Assembly (NCBI GenBank): GCA_011037195.1
Contig: JAAEAF010001141.1
Span: 62,001-126,000 of the forward strand
Source: Triatoma infestans
Lineage: Eukaryota > Arthropoda > Insecta > Hemiptera > Reduviidae
DNA: 64,000 nucleotides
Direction of reading: 5' to 3'
Each line of letters opens with the position of its first letter. Position 1 is the first letter of the stretch. Below the pieces are notes generated by a model. It was not told where the DNA came from. It made no database searches and was given only the letters and a program-made list of their open reading frames with translations. The position numbers were made by a program, and so were the translations under genes. Positions 34,455 through 45,649 of the stretch are shown here, in pieces.

Positions 34455-34620
34455 AAGTCGAGTTTCAGGTTCAAATCCAGACTGCGCTGCCCTTGTATTT
34501 TCTCGCCCTAGAAACCGCCCGTTAATGGAGTGTGTTATTTTAAGTATAGAACATTATCTAGAGGCTGATAGTGGCATGAGAAGCCTTCGAGCCCCATTAC
34601 CAGCACCAATATGGTAAAAA
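34455..34620 (+). repeat. Degraded S1-type SINE
   Basis: CAGGTTCAAATCCAGACTGC (B box) followed by GCTGCCCTTGTATTTTCTCG and CCGCCCGTTAATGG resembles the S1 body. The A-box half is missing. Confidence 0.45.
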
Positions 34621-34967
34621 TTATTCAAAATAATGATTATTTTTTTAACTGGTTAAAAAAAAAAAATTCAGTTGACCTTTCGGTCAATTTATTCAAAAAA
34701 AAAAGAAGGAAAATAATTTGATTTAACAAAAGGATTATTTTGAAAGAAAAATAGTTCAAAATCCGTCAAAGTTATTTAATTTTTTTTTAAATAAATTTAA
34801 TAAATTGTGAAAGGGTTTATTCAGAATGGAAATAAGATTAATTTATGATTGAAAAATTATTAGATATCGATTCACTTTTTTGATAATGATATCTATCATT
34901 ATTTTCGGGCTTATTTGGTCAAGAAATTTTTTCGCTTAATGTGGAAAGATCTTCTTTTATAATGCCC

Positions 34968-35165
34968 CTAAGGATGGTCTAGTGGATAGTGCGCTCGTCA
35001 TTGGTGCATGAAGTCAAGACTTGATTCCAGTAGGAGGCCTCAACGATGTTGACCAATGACATAAGAAAAAAAAATGGAAAGCAGCGATCCGGCGATCACT
35101 GATAAGAATCGTCATCTGGAAGGCGATTAGGGTCTATCAGAGGCAGTTACGCCAATGGTTTTTTT
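34968..35165 (+). repeat. tRNA-derived SINE S2
   Basis: The head, GGATGGTCTAGTGGATAGTG and CAAGACTTGATTCCAG, gives A- and B-box-like motifs. The body (GCGATCCGGCGATCACTGAT, GTCATCTGGAAGGCGATTAG) is unlike S1, so it is a different family. The A-rich 3' side is replaced by a T-run. Confidence 0.55.
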
Positions 35166-35339
35166 TTTTTTTTTTTTTTAATAACATAATTCACCAGGAA
35201 TGTACGAAATATTAACTACTTGGAAAAAAAAAAATACAGCAAATTCTAACAATGCATCAATTACAAATAAAAAATCTGACTGATACACTCAAACGGCATT
35301 CAATTAAAATATTCACAAATTTTCTTTCTTTAAACCTGC

Positions 35340-35534
35340 AAATTTTTTTGTTTCAATCTCAACGTACACATCCCTCTACTATCCTAAACAGCTCATGAAG
35401 AAGGGCACCAATGGCACCTGAAATGTAGAACAATAAAGAATTCTTCTTTCTTTAAAAAATACTTCTGGCCATTGCCAAATAAACATCTCGATATAATTTT
35501 TAAAACCTAACGATTTGGAAACCACATTATTAAT
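35340..35534 (+). repeat. Penelope-type pseudo-LTR fragment
   Basis: CATGAAGAAGGGCACCAATG with GCACCTGAAATGTAGAAC is the same kind of motif (a CTGA-like core, a stem, then GAAA) seen in the other Penelope-type pieces. No coding sequence. Confidence 0.4.
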
Positions 35535-35536
35535 AT

Positions 35537-35928
35537 TGTAACATTTTTCCCTCTGAACTAGCAACTGCAACTAGTTTCTAAGTGAGTTCGTTTAGATAAA
35601 ACACACTAAACATCAATAAAAAAAAAAAAAAAATTTATTGTTTAACACAATAAATTACAAATAAAGCACTTAATAATAATTAATATACAGTTTAAACCAA
35701 CAAAAGTTCACATTTTATTTACTATTCACAAACGCACACTCCGTTTGTAGCAATACTCTCTGTAAAATTGACTGTTGTTCCACTATTTATACCGATGGAG
35801 AAGGGTCTGGAAGGTTCTTGAACATTCTGGAAAGGACAAGAGCGCTTCATTAGCGCTCTCTAGCGGCCACCCAGGAGAGCTTGAGGTACCTGTTTTCTCT
35901 CCTAGATGGTACCAGTGGCTAAGTGACA
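35537..35928 (-). repeat. Solo LTR (392 bp), minus strand, with 4-bp target duplication
   Basis: Related to 32262-32655 but visibly diverged. Starts TGTAACATTTTTCCC and ends AAGTGACA in plus reading. ATAT flanks both sides (35533-35536 and 35929-35932). The TATAAATA box lies at 35784-35791 on the minus strand. The open frame at 35775-35990 (plus) is antisense to it and not a gene. Confidence 0.85.
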
Positions 35929-35932
35929 ATAT

Positions 35933-36005
35933 TAAGGACTCTGACGTTCCGCCACCGTCCACGACACCTAATTTGGTAGTTGGACGTTAAAAAAATAGGC
36001 ATTAC
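35933..36005 (+). repeat. SINE S3 3' end
   Basis: CGCCACCGTCCACGACACCT, AATTTGGTAGTTGGACGTTA and AATAGGCATTACTTTACTTA match the 3' part of the SINE at 39150-39354. The solo LTR borders it directly. Confidence 0.7.
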
Positions 36006-37200
36006 TTTACTTATTCATACGTCTTACCCTTAGAACTGATATTATCACAATTTTAATTGACAATGTTTCTTTACTAAATACGGAATCTTTACTAAACATT
36101 ATAATCACCGTTGACTTTATAGGCGCTACAAAGTCTTATATATTATATATCTTGATCGTAGGATCAGGTAGCTGAAAGTGGTTACATTGCAGGCCGCATA
36201 GCAACACTACTATCAAACCCATAGAGATAAACCCCAGCATCTGCATTCTCTAGAATCTACTTAAATCCAAGTTTTCCTGGAAAATGTTCGAGGATTTTAA
36301 AGAAAATCGTTGGAACCGTCTTCAATAAAATTCCAAAAAAAACTCCTTATTTAATAGATTTTCTTAATATTTAAGGATTTAATAATTCTTTTAATAAACC
36401 GATGAAAATATATTTTGAAAATATATTTTCTGGTAAAAAGTTTCTAATGTTTATTAGAATTTAACTCCTTCGCAATAATTACCATCTTACATACACATCA
36501 AAAGAAAGTAAAAATCTTGAAAGTTATGGTAATAAAAAGATATTGTGTGTTTAAAATATGTTGAAGTAATTTGTGTAATGTGAATGACAATATAAAATAT
36601 CACATTGATCGTACTCTTTTATAATTTATAATGAAAAGATGGCGCAATAAAGAACCTTGTAGTACACAATATGTAGCAATTTTATTTATGTCTCATCTGA
36701 ATTATAATACTTCAATATTATCATCTCTATAAATAATATACTAAATATTATGATTTTAATTGCCTTGCCCATATACCACTTATCTCTGAGTTGAATAGTA
36801 AGTACTTTTTTTTGTATTTGCCTTTATTAGTTAAAACTTTTACTGTAAAATGTAATAATATATGTAAGATTGAAATTTATTTATTAGTAAGTATTGTATT
36901 CTCTGTGAATAATGGAAGACGTATAACAAAGTACCATGGTTTTAAAAAAAACTGATTTTTTTTATTTTCTAGTTTCACATTTGGTAGTAATTTGAGATCA
37001 GAATAACACATGTGCGAATTAGAAGGTAATATAAAAGGTGAAGAAGTACCCTCTAATACTGCACTAGTACGGAATTGGACCTTCACATTGTCCCAAAATT
37101 CTTGAAAGCCCACTGCCTACCATGTATGATCATTTTTGGGTAATAATTTTTTTTTTTTATCCAGGCAACACCAGCATAAACATTTTTATTTTTATAAATA
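36006..37200. other. AT-rich stretch with a family A scrap
   Basis: 36265-36345 (AAGTTTTCCTGGAAAATGTT, AAGAAAATCGTTGGAACCGT) is a family A internal fragment. Otherwise nothing recognised. Confidence 0.45.
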
Positions 37201-37206
37201 ATAATG

Positions 37207-38067
37207 CGAGGGTCATTCAGTAAGTAGCGAGACAAATCGCTGTAGCTCAAAAACGATTTATTTAATCAATACAAAACTTTGGCTACTCTTCAACATAGTC
37301 CCCGCAACAACATTTATACTTTTGTCCCATCGTTCTTCTAATTTGGATCTATGCCTTGGCATAAAATCTCGAAACCACTTCTGCACCTGATTTTTTAACT
37401 TCTTCATTGGATTGAAAATGTTTCCCACATAGAGCCTCTTTAAAGAGTCCAAACAAATGGAAGTCGGTGGGGCGAGGTCGGGGCTTTAGGAAGGATGTGG
37501 AAAGATTTCACATCCCACTTTCTTTGTGGGCGTCCGTAAGTTGTCTAGGAACCCATCTCACACAAGTTTTTCTTGTACTGCAGCTTATTCTGAATAATGT
37601 AATTATTGATAGTTCCAACATCCGTGTACACTTCTTCAGCTATCAGTTCAACAATAATACGCTTGTTGCCTTGAATTAACGCGTTAACGCAAGATTCGAG
37701 GGAGGAAGTTGCAACTTTAACCAGTCTCACTTACACGGTCACTTTTTAAACTGTTCTACCCATTTGTAAACAATGTTCGAACGGTTCAAACATTTATTTC
37801 CGTACATTTTCAACATTCTTTCATGGATTTCACTAACTTTTATCCCCCCGGTAAAAACTAAAAATCTAATCCCTGAGCGTTGTTCTTCCGAGGTGCAATG
37901 CTCGAGCGGACTCTCCATTGCTAACTGAATACATTTGACGTTATGCTTACCAAATATTCTCGAACAGCTGATGAGACACTAAGTATGACGCAATGAAACT
38001 ACTGTATTGATTAAAAACCGTTTCTGAACTACAGCGATTTGTCTCGTTACTTATCGAATGACCGTCC
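37207..38067 (-). mobile_element. mariner element, internally deleted (861 bp)
   Basis: Terminal inverted repeats of about 45 bp: left GGTCATTCAGTAAGTAGCGA with GACAAATCGCTGTAGCTC; right complement GGTCATTCGATAAGTAACGA. TA follows at 38068-38069; the left flank has decayed to TG. It differs from the mariner at 5264-6566. Confidence 0.85.
37230..37930 (-). pseudogene. Deleted mariner transposase
   Basis: On the minus strand the N-terminal region reads ESPLEHCTSEEQRSGIRFLV and RMLKMYGNKCLNRSNIVYKW. A second block has ALIQGNKRIIVELIAEEV and, in a shifted frame, QNKLQYKKTCARWVPRQL. The sequence then jumps near 37490 straight to the C-terminal region (PRPTDFHLFGLFKEALCG, FQSNEEVKK). The catalytic core with the first two Asp residues is deleted. 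The family knowledge used is the mariner order of HTH domains, DD34D core and FHLFGPLK-type tail. It could only have moved with a partner's transposase. Confidence 0.8.
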
Positions 38068-38069
38068 TA

Positions 38070-38840
38070 CATCAAAGTTCCCATAGTTGACTGGATTTTG
38101 TTCCCATATTTCAATACCGATTTATATACCATATGGTGAATTCTGGCGAACATTTCCACCATTAGCTGTGTAGCTTCTTCCAGCATTGACATTATATTCC
38201 ATATAATCTCGAAAAAAAAGTATATACAAGTACTTAACAACGTTAGAACAGGAGCTTCTCAGAGTGGGGTAGCCAGCCATCATTGGAAGCCATGAGATGG
38301 TTGGGAAGCCGTGAACAAACGGGATGTAATAAAATAAAAGTTCATAGATATCATTAAATTAATTTTCTAATAAAAAACAAAAACATGAAACAAAACATAC
38401 GGACAGCTATTTCATTATTACTACTTCATTTTTAAATAAGCAATCTATCTTATCTTGATTCACGTATTTTTGCGCAACATTCACAACTTATTTCCTTCCA
38501 AAAAAAAAAAAAATTTTTTTGATCGCGTAAAGGTTCAAGAAAGATTCTCTCGCTTAAAGTATTATACTAGTTTCTGTAACCATGTAATAATGTGACAATT
38601 ATTAAATCAAAACTAATGAGTAAAGTTATACTTTCAAATAACAAGTGTCAAAATGTAAAATCAACCATTACTATGTCACACTAGTGAAGAAAAAAGTAAT
38701 ATTATTCAACTCTAACTAGCCCGATATCTAGCGACAATACGTGAAAACAAGTATCTATTTCAAACAAATCCCAAGTTACAACAGATTTGAAGTTATACCA
38801 AAGAGAGTAAGGTTATAGTGAGAGGAGAGTATTTGAGTTG
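38070..38840. other. AT-rich stretch, no gene seen
   Basis: Unassigned. Confidence 0.3.
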
Positions 38841-38844
38841 AATT

Positions 38845-39434
38845 ACTTCCTCTTGTATCATGTCAAATTTTCGATATTGAGTTTTCATCGGAATTATCCG
38901 TTTTGAGGTCCCCTGAGTCCAAAAAAAAGTGGTTTTTAGAAAATGGTATGTATGTGAATAGCATGAAAAACGAAAAATTGCAGAAAGTTAAAACTTGATA
39001 GTCCGTTTAGGTATCACCATGGGATCCGACAGTACATTATCTATCTATTCCTCAACCGGAAGTACCACTTTACTGCACTTTTTTTTTTCGAAAATGACTC
39101 CAACGATTTTCTTTAAACTTGGTGTATCAACTACACATACAAAGATCTAGGGGCGGGTGTTGGAGTTGTGGTTATGAGCATGGACTTGTAAGTGGGATGA
39201 CCCCAGTTCGAATCCCGCGTATAACTGCTAATTTTATATTTGTTTAGAAATGTTATTAGTAATGTATGTGCTTCCGCCCCCCGTCCACGACCCTAATTTG
39301 GTAATTGGACATTAAGCCCGTCTGAAAAAATAGGCATTACTTTACTTTACTTTTCATACAAAGATCTACAATTTTTATTTGAAACGATTCCCCGGGAAAA
39401 TTGAATTTAAGGGCACCTTTGGGGGAGGAATGGG
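38845..39434 (-). repeat. Family A 3' half, interrupted by a SINE
   Basis: Reads TTACTTCCTCTTGTATCATG, TTTTCATCGGAATTATCCG, GGTATCACCATGGGATCCG and so on. It is split by SINE S3 and then enters repeat V at about 39435. Confidence 0.75.
39150..39354 (+). repeat. tRNA-derived SINE S3 with 14-bp target duplication
   Basis: Flanked by CATACAAAGATCTA at 39136-39149 and 39355-39368. The head has TGGAGTTGTGGTTATGAGC (A box region) and CCCAGTTCGAATCCCGC (B box). The 3' end is TAATTTGGTAATTGGACATT and a tail of ACTTT repeats. It lies inside family A, so it is younger than that copy. Confidence 0.85.
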
Positions 39435-39655
39435 GTATTACAACAATTGAGAATCGTATATCAGCATAATAAAATGTAATAACCCAGAGGGTTCAAAAAA
39501 TAAAGATACAAGAAAGTAAACAATATCCACTTCAAAGAAAAATGTCGAAGATAAGATTCTTGATTTCATTGATATCATTATAAACCAAAATGACTGAAAT
39601 TTGGTGATGAAATAATGGAGTGTTGCAAACAGGACTGTCGTTAGTAGGTGCGGGG
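39435..39655 (-). repeat. Repeat V, copy 2
   Basis: Reverse complement of 33836-34045. In family A orientation it lies immediately before the family A 3' half. Confidence 0.65.
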
Positions 39656-40440
39656 CTCATTCAAAAATATATATAATGTTTTGAATATTATAATATATAA
39701 ATAATGCTACTGAATTCTCTTTAATAATTAGAAATATATCGATTTGTTAAAATTACAATAATCAGACAAAAAATCGTTATAAAAAAAAACAATTTCCTAT
39801 TGTAAGCAATATAAGAAAGTAATAATTACTCTAATCAATTAATTATAAAATACTTTATAATAAATGCTCTATAATAAATGATCCAAAGTGCGGCCATTAC
39901 AATTATGTTCATAATTTATATACTATGTTTTAACCTTTCAATTATATTTTGATTCAATTGGAACAAATTGTGATTTTCATATACAATTTGGCCAGAATAG
40001 AAAATAGAAAGAAAGTTTGATTCAAATAGAAGGTACCGAGGTACAATAGAAGGTAACTCCATGGTACAATCAAGTTTTTTGTGGCCCAACAAGCAAGTCA
40101 ACAAAAAAAAAATTATGACTGACCACTAGGTAAAAAGCCCAGATTATTCGATAAGTGTAGGTACCTTAACTTTTATTAACGAGACAAGCTGAAAAATATA
40201 TGAAATGCAATTACGACTTTATTATTTTTATTTTGAAATTAATTTTTCCATTTTAGTAAAAAAATGTAGTCTGTCGAGCAGTTTTGTAAAAAAAAAAGTG
40301 AGATACGATGTTGTTGGCACATTTAAAACAATTCCATACCCTAGGAAAGCTACCAATTGTTCGGGGCTATGGAAGGGCCATTTCAAAAGAAATGAAATAA
40401 GATAAATCAAAGGCACCTGAAATCTGGATCGCCTGCAAAA
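39656..40440. other. AT-rich stretch, no gene seen
   Basis: The overlapping plus and minus ORFs at 40205-40416 lack recognisable domains. Confidence 0.3.
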
Positions 40441-40448
40441 AAAAATGT

Positions 40449-40605
40449 TAAAGAGAAGATGAAGAGTACGGAGATGGATTTCTGAAGGAAGAAACTCTGA
40501 GCAAGTAAGCAGGGATAAGATGAGAAATGAAAGAATAAGGAGAAGTGATGGAAATAAAAGAGAACATTACCGGGGGAAGTGATAAAAACTTCAATTGGAT
40601 GTATT
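40449..40605 (+). pseudogene. LINE C-terminal scrap
   Basis: Frames give KMKSTEMDF, a stop where Trp is expected, RKK, then SEQVSRDKMRNERIRR in another frame. This follows the pattern E-M-D-[FY]-W-R-R...S-R-x-x-[KR]-x-R-N-E-x-I-R-R near the end of many insect LINE proteins. Frameshifted and truncated. Confidence 0.45.
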
Positions 40606-40639
40606 AAAACGGAGCCTAATAATAGTATTTATTTGACGG

Positions 40640-42235
40640 ATTCCTGGCAACAAAAAAAAAAAAAAATTGGTAGACCAGTGAATAAGACCAGTTTCAGAAT
40701 ATGGAATCATTAAACTTCATATTGAGTTGCTCTATTTAAATATACACACTTTAGGTCGAGAGAAGTAACTCCTTGTATTTCCATATGTAACTCCCAAGCG
40801 GGAGAAGGTATCTACCATTTTTTTGACTGTTTATACCATTCTTTCCGAGTTATGTTCCCTTTATGTTGGTTGTGACAAAACATTCTAAGTATCAGTTGTG
40901 ATATTGCTCCTCATTGGCTCCTCCACTGTATCTTAATAAAATAACGTTTATCTAGAATAAAGGCAAATATCTATCATTGGCACTGAGCAATTCCTGAAGT
41001 AGTGTTTCGATGTTTCCACCTTGATTTCTAGCACAAGTCTCGTCTTTAAAATATCTCTTCTCTTTGTTTCTTCAATTCCTCCCCTGTGAGGAGAAGGGGG
41101 TAGTACAATGCCATAATTGTTCTTGAACCGTGTACCAGTAACTGGACTTGTATACCTGGCTAGCCCTTTTGCAAGGGAATGTCACATTTCTGATTTTTTT
41201 ATAATTTAATATTATTTCCAAGTTTCTTGCATCCATCACAAGATATATATCCACCAAAGCCCACCAGCAAAAAATACGCAGTACTTTACTTTCTTTGGGG
41301 AGAAGGGGGGAAGAATGCCTTGATCTGGCACTCCTTCTATGACTGGAGAAGCCAGTAACATGTGAAGAATTAATTTTTAAGCGTGACGGTTTAATTCCTT
41401 ATAGTGCTATGAAAGGACGTATGAAGGAAATATCATCATAACACCGCTTAAGTATTTCTAAGATCCAAGACGAATGTGTCTTCATTTTAGTGAAGTTATG
41501 TCAGTACTTTATAAGTATCCAAAAATCTGGCTCGATGTTTTTTTTTTTTTTTAACATTATATATACATTACAATGTCTTTCAATTTATCAGAAACATCAT
41601 AAAGTGATTTATTTATTTTTTTTTTTGTGGATGAAACAATCGCGGCAAGCATTAACACTAATTTCCTCTTCTATTAAAAATTGTGTCATAAAATCGTCCC
41701 TTTTTAAATGTATCGTAAAAAAAATGACACGTTTGATGAAAATTGGTTAATTGGAAATTGACAATTACTCTAATTGAAAATTATTTACCAGATTTTGTTT
41801 AATTTAAAGTAATCTTAAAATTGTTTTTGAAACGAACCTTAAAATGATTTTTTACGTAATTTGATGTAAACTTACTAGTACTACCACTTTGACAAATGCT
41901 TAAACTGAATCATTCAATATTTGGACCATTTTGTGTGAAAATTTATTTTAAACACGTTGTAGTCTGACAAAATTTCTTCTAAATGCCCAAAATAATTGTA
42001 TTATAAATATTCACCGACATTATAGCATTATAGGCCAACCAAAAAATGATCTTAAAATTCAGTGTCTTCATAAAAAGTCTTTTATTAAATTGGACATTTA
42101 AATGTAATACTAAGAGTACATCGGAGTTAGCGTTCACATTAGCTTCTTTAATTTCCGTTATTGTTGAAAAAAGAGGAAGTATTAGTATTGTCGGAAATTT
42201 TTGAAATTAAAAGTTTAAATTGGAAATACAGAAAA
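40640..42235. other. Intergenic stretch, no gene seen
   Basis: Unassigned and AT-rich, with T-runs near 41540 and 41620. Confidence 0.3.
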
Positions 42236-42239
42236 TACG

Positions 42240-43262
42240 AAAAAAAAAAAAATCTGGTGTGAAACACTCACACAACTTTTTCTTACTCCTGTTCTCAAAA
42301 TTATAATTGACAAATTTTATAGTTTGTGTACCAAATTTAATGAAATTCGTCGAAAACTGAAAAAACTGTTTAGTAAAAGCGCACTTCCGGTTTACTAATT
42401 TTCTTGAAACTCGGAAATTTTGGCCATCTATTTATTTCTGATTCATTTTATTTGGATGATAGAATTGTATAATCAACTATGATACTTTAGAGGAAACCTA
42501 ATCCCACTCCTTCCCCCTTAAATTAATTTTTCTAGAGAAATGTTTCAAATAAAAGTTGTAGATCTTTGTATGTGTAGTTGATATACCATGTTTGAAGAAA
42601 ATCGTCCGAGCCATTTTTGAGAAAATTGCAAGAAAGTAAAAAAAAAAATACCAGAAAACTGAAAAATAAATTTTAGTAAAAACGTACTTTCCATCATCCG
42701 ACTTTTTTCAAACTCGGAATTTCAACAACACATTTAATTCTAATTAATATTGTTTAACTGAAAGAATTGTATAGTAAACCGAAATGGCACTTTAGAAGAC
42801 AATCCACCAACCCCCTCCCCTGAAAGTGCCCTTAAATGCATATTGCCGGAGAAATGTTTCAAAAAAAAAAAAAATTGTACATTTTTATATGTGTATGTAG
42901 TTAATACAACAAGTTTAAAGAAAATCGTTGGAGCCATTTTTGAGAAAATTGCAAAGTGAAACAAAAAAAAAAACCATTTTAGTAAGTGGTATTTCCGGTT
43001 GAGGAATTTTGACAGATAACCTACTGTCAGATCCCATATGGTGATAGCTAAACGGAATATCAAGTTTCAACTTTCTACGGTATTTCGTTTTTGAGCTGTA
43101 CTGTTCACATACATACATACATACACACAGACCATTTTCTAAAAACCACTTTTTTGGACTCAGGGGGACCTCGAAACGGATATTTCCGGTGAAAACTCGA
43201 TATCGAAAATTTGACACGATTACAATAGTTTCTCTTATACTTGGAGTAAGAGTAAGTAAAAA
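42240..43262 (+). repeat. Family A, complete long copy
   Basis: After an A-run the 5' end reads AATCTGGTGTGAAACACTC with ACACAACTTTTTCTTACTCC. Internal blocks follow in order (GTGTACCAAATTTAATGAAA, a C-rich block near 42490, GTAGTTGATATACCATG, TTCCGGTTGAGGAATTTTGA, GATCCCATATGGTGATAGC, an (ACAT)n tract near 43110, CAGGGGGACCTCGAAACGG). The 3' end is TTTCTCTTATACTTGGAGTA with AGAGTAAGTAAAAA. At about 1 kb it is the best reference copy. GTGTGA...TCACAC near the 5' tip can also pair. No ORF spans it. Confidence 0.85.
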
Positions 43263-43264
43263 AA

Positions 43265-44800
43265 AGTTCATGGCGATAGATCTGATAGGTATTATGTGTT
43301 TACTATATTTATTTTTTTTTTCTAAGTACGAACAAAATATTTCAAATACAAAGTTGCAGGAAGCTCAAATTTGTTATTCCATAACAAACCATGCGATCCT
43401 TCCAAAGATTTGAATCGAAATGTATCGTCATCCGGAACTGAGACTGACTTTGTTTTCATTAGATTTTCATCAAGTATTTGTAGACTATTTCTTTTATTAA
43501 ACAACTTTTTTTTTTGTGAAAATTTTGTAATATCATAAGGATCTACTAATCACATAGTTTTAAAGGGTAATTAAATATGTATAAAACAAATATCTACTTT
43601 TTGACAAAACATCGGTTAATCGAAAGTGCGATCTTACAAATGAGTTTTCATTTATTTGTGATTTGTAACAACAGTTCCAGGGATTCTCTTCAAAATTTCC
43701 CTTATACATATGAATATATTATCTACTATTCTTTTATGAGGAATGTTTATCCTAAAAAATTGAAACTAAGAAACTGTTTCACTCCGAGGATTTTCGTTCT
43801 ATTAAAGTTTTTGGCAAATCACTTAAATATTTAATTTTGTTTATCTCTCACAATTCTTTAATAAACTATATATTAACATTTATCTTAATTTTTTATTATT
43901 ATTTTTTTTATTTATTTATATAATTTGCCTTATAATGTAATAATTTACAATGCTAAAAACAATGACAATATTGTCAAATGTCAAAATTAATAAGTATTAT
44001 TTACAATGCAGTCTCGGGGATTATGTATTACATGTTCTACAAGCAACTAATCCACAGTGCCACTGACGCCTGGTAGTATTTGAAAGCCCGGATAACATTT
44101 ATTTAATTATGTTTAATATAGTATGAAGTCGCTGCCTTCCAGCGTCTATTAGCCGGTCGCTAGGCAACAATCTAATAATTATTTATACCATTTTAAAATA
44201 CAAAAATACAAAATCAACAATAAGTATAACTCTCTCTTACCCTTGAAGATCATTTTGTGTAGGATCTGGAATTTCTTCCATCATATTTTAATTAAATCGT
44301 TGTAACACGAAATACAGCTATATATCTCTGATAACGAGTACAACAGTAGTATACCACGCGCGTCACACTTATAAACTATTAGGTACATTGTGGTGCGCCA
44401 TTAGTAGAGAACAGTGCGCTCACATGTCACGTGACTTGCCCCTTCCATTTTTTTTTTTCTTTTCGGCTCTCGCCTTTACAACAGAATTTACTACTTTTTA
44501 AAGTAAAAAAACAAAAAATTGTTCAACAAATAAACTAAGTGTTTTTGACTTTCAACTAGGAATTTTGAAAAAAAAAAAATAAGGAATATCCAGGATTGAA
44601 CTTTTTCTAGAAATGTTCCTTTTTGAGCAGTTAACATTGAAATCTTTCTTAACCAAGTTCTTGAAAAAAACAATACTGGATAAGTGGGAGCTTGTTAATG
44701 AACTTCAATCCATATCACTATGTATGTAATTATTGTATTTTAATTGATTATATAAAATATAAACAGTTACCTGCTCTAAGTTTATTACTCATTTGATAAA
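43265..44800. other. Intergenic stretch, no gene seen
   Basis: A GC-richer patch at 44050-44170 and 44340-44480 (CACGCGCGTCACAC, CATGTCACGTGACTTGCCCC with an E-box CACGTG) is unassigned. It could be a promoter, but no adjoining exon was found. Confidence 0.3.
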
Positions 44801-45649
44801 TTTTTTACTTTCTCTTACTCCTCCTAGTTAGAGGAAGTATTGTAATCGTGACAAATTTTCGATATGGAGTTTTCACCGGAAATAACCGTTTTAAGGTCCC
44901 CTGAGTCCAAAAAAAAAGTGGTTTTTAGAAAATTTTGTGTTTGTATGTGTGTACTCGTATGTATGTGAACAGCATAGATGAAAAACGAAAATCGGCAAAA
45001 AGTTCAAACTTGATATTCCGTTTAGCTATCGCATTGGGATCTGACAGTAAGTTATTTGTCAAAATTCTTTAACCGGAAGTAAGACTTTACTGAAAGGCTT
45101 TTTCATTTTTTTGCAATTTTCTCAAAAATTGCTCCAACGATTTTATTTAAGATAAGTATTTCAACTACACATACAAAGATGTACAACTTTATTTGAAACA
45201 TTTCTTCGGGAAAATGCATTTAAGGGACTTTTGGGGGAGGGGTGGGGTTAGGTTTTCTTCTAAAGTACTATTTCAGTTTAATACTCAATCCTTTCAACTA
45301 CATAATATTAATTAGAATTAAATATATAAGTTTGAAGAAAATCGGATGACCGGAAGTGCGTTTTCGCTGAAAAGTATTTTTCAGTTTTCTGCTATTTTCA
45401 CTGAAACGGCTGCATACTAACTACACATAGCTACAACTTTTATTTGAAACATTTCTCCGGGTAAAGTTATTTAAGGGAACTTTTTGGGCAGGGGTGGGGG
45501 TTTGTTTTCTTCTAAAGTGCTATCTTAGTTGATTATACAATTCTACCATCTAAATAAAATTAAACAGAAATAGATTACCCAAATTCCAAGTTTTAAGAAA
45601 ATTAGTAAACGGAAATGCATTTGTATTGAACAGATTTTTCAGTTTTTTT

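Noticed and set aside
43980..44480. GC-richer patch with CACGTG considered as a promoter of a hidden gene
   Set aside because: No exon with a convincing frame lies on either side, so no promoter call is justified.
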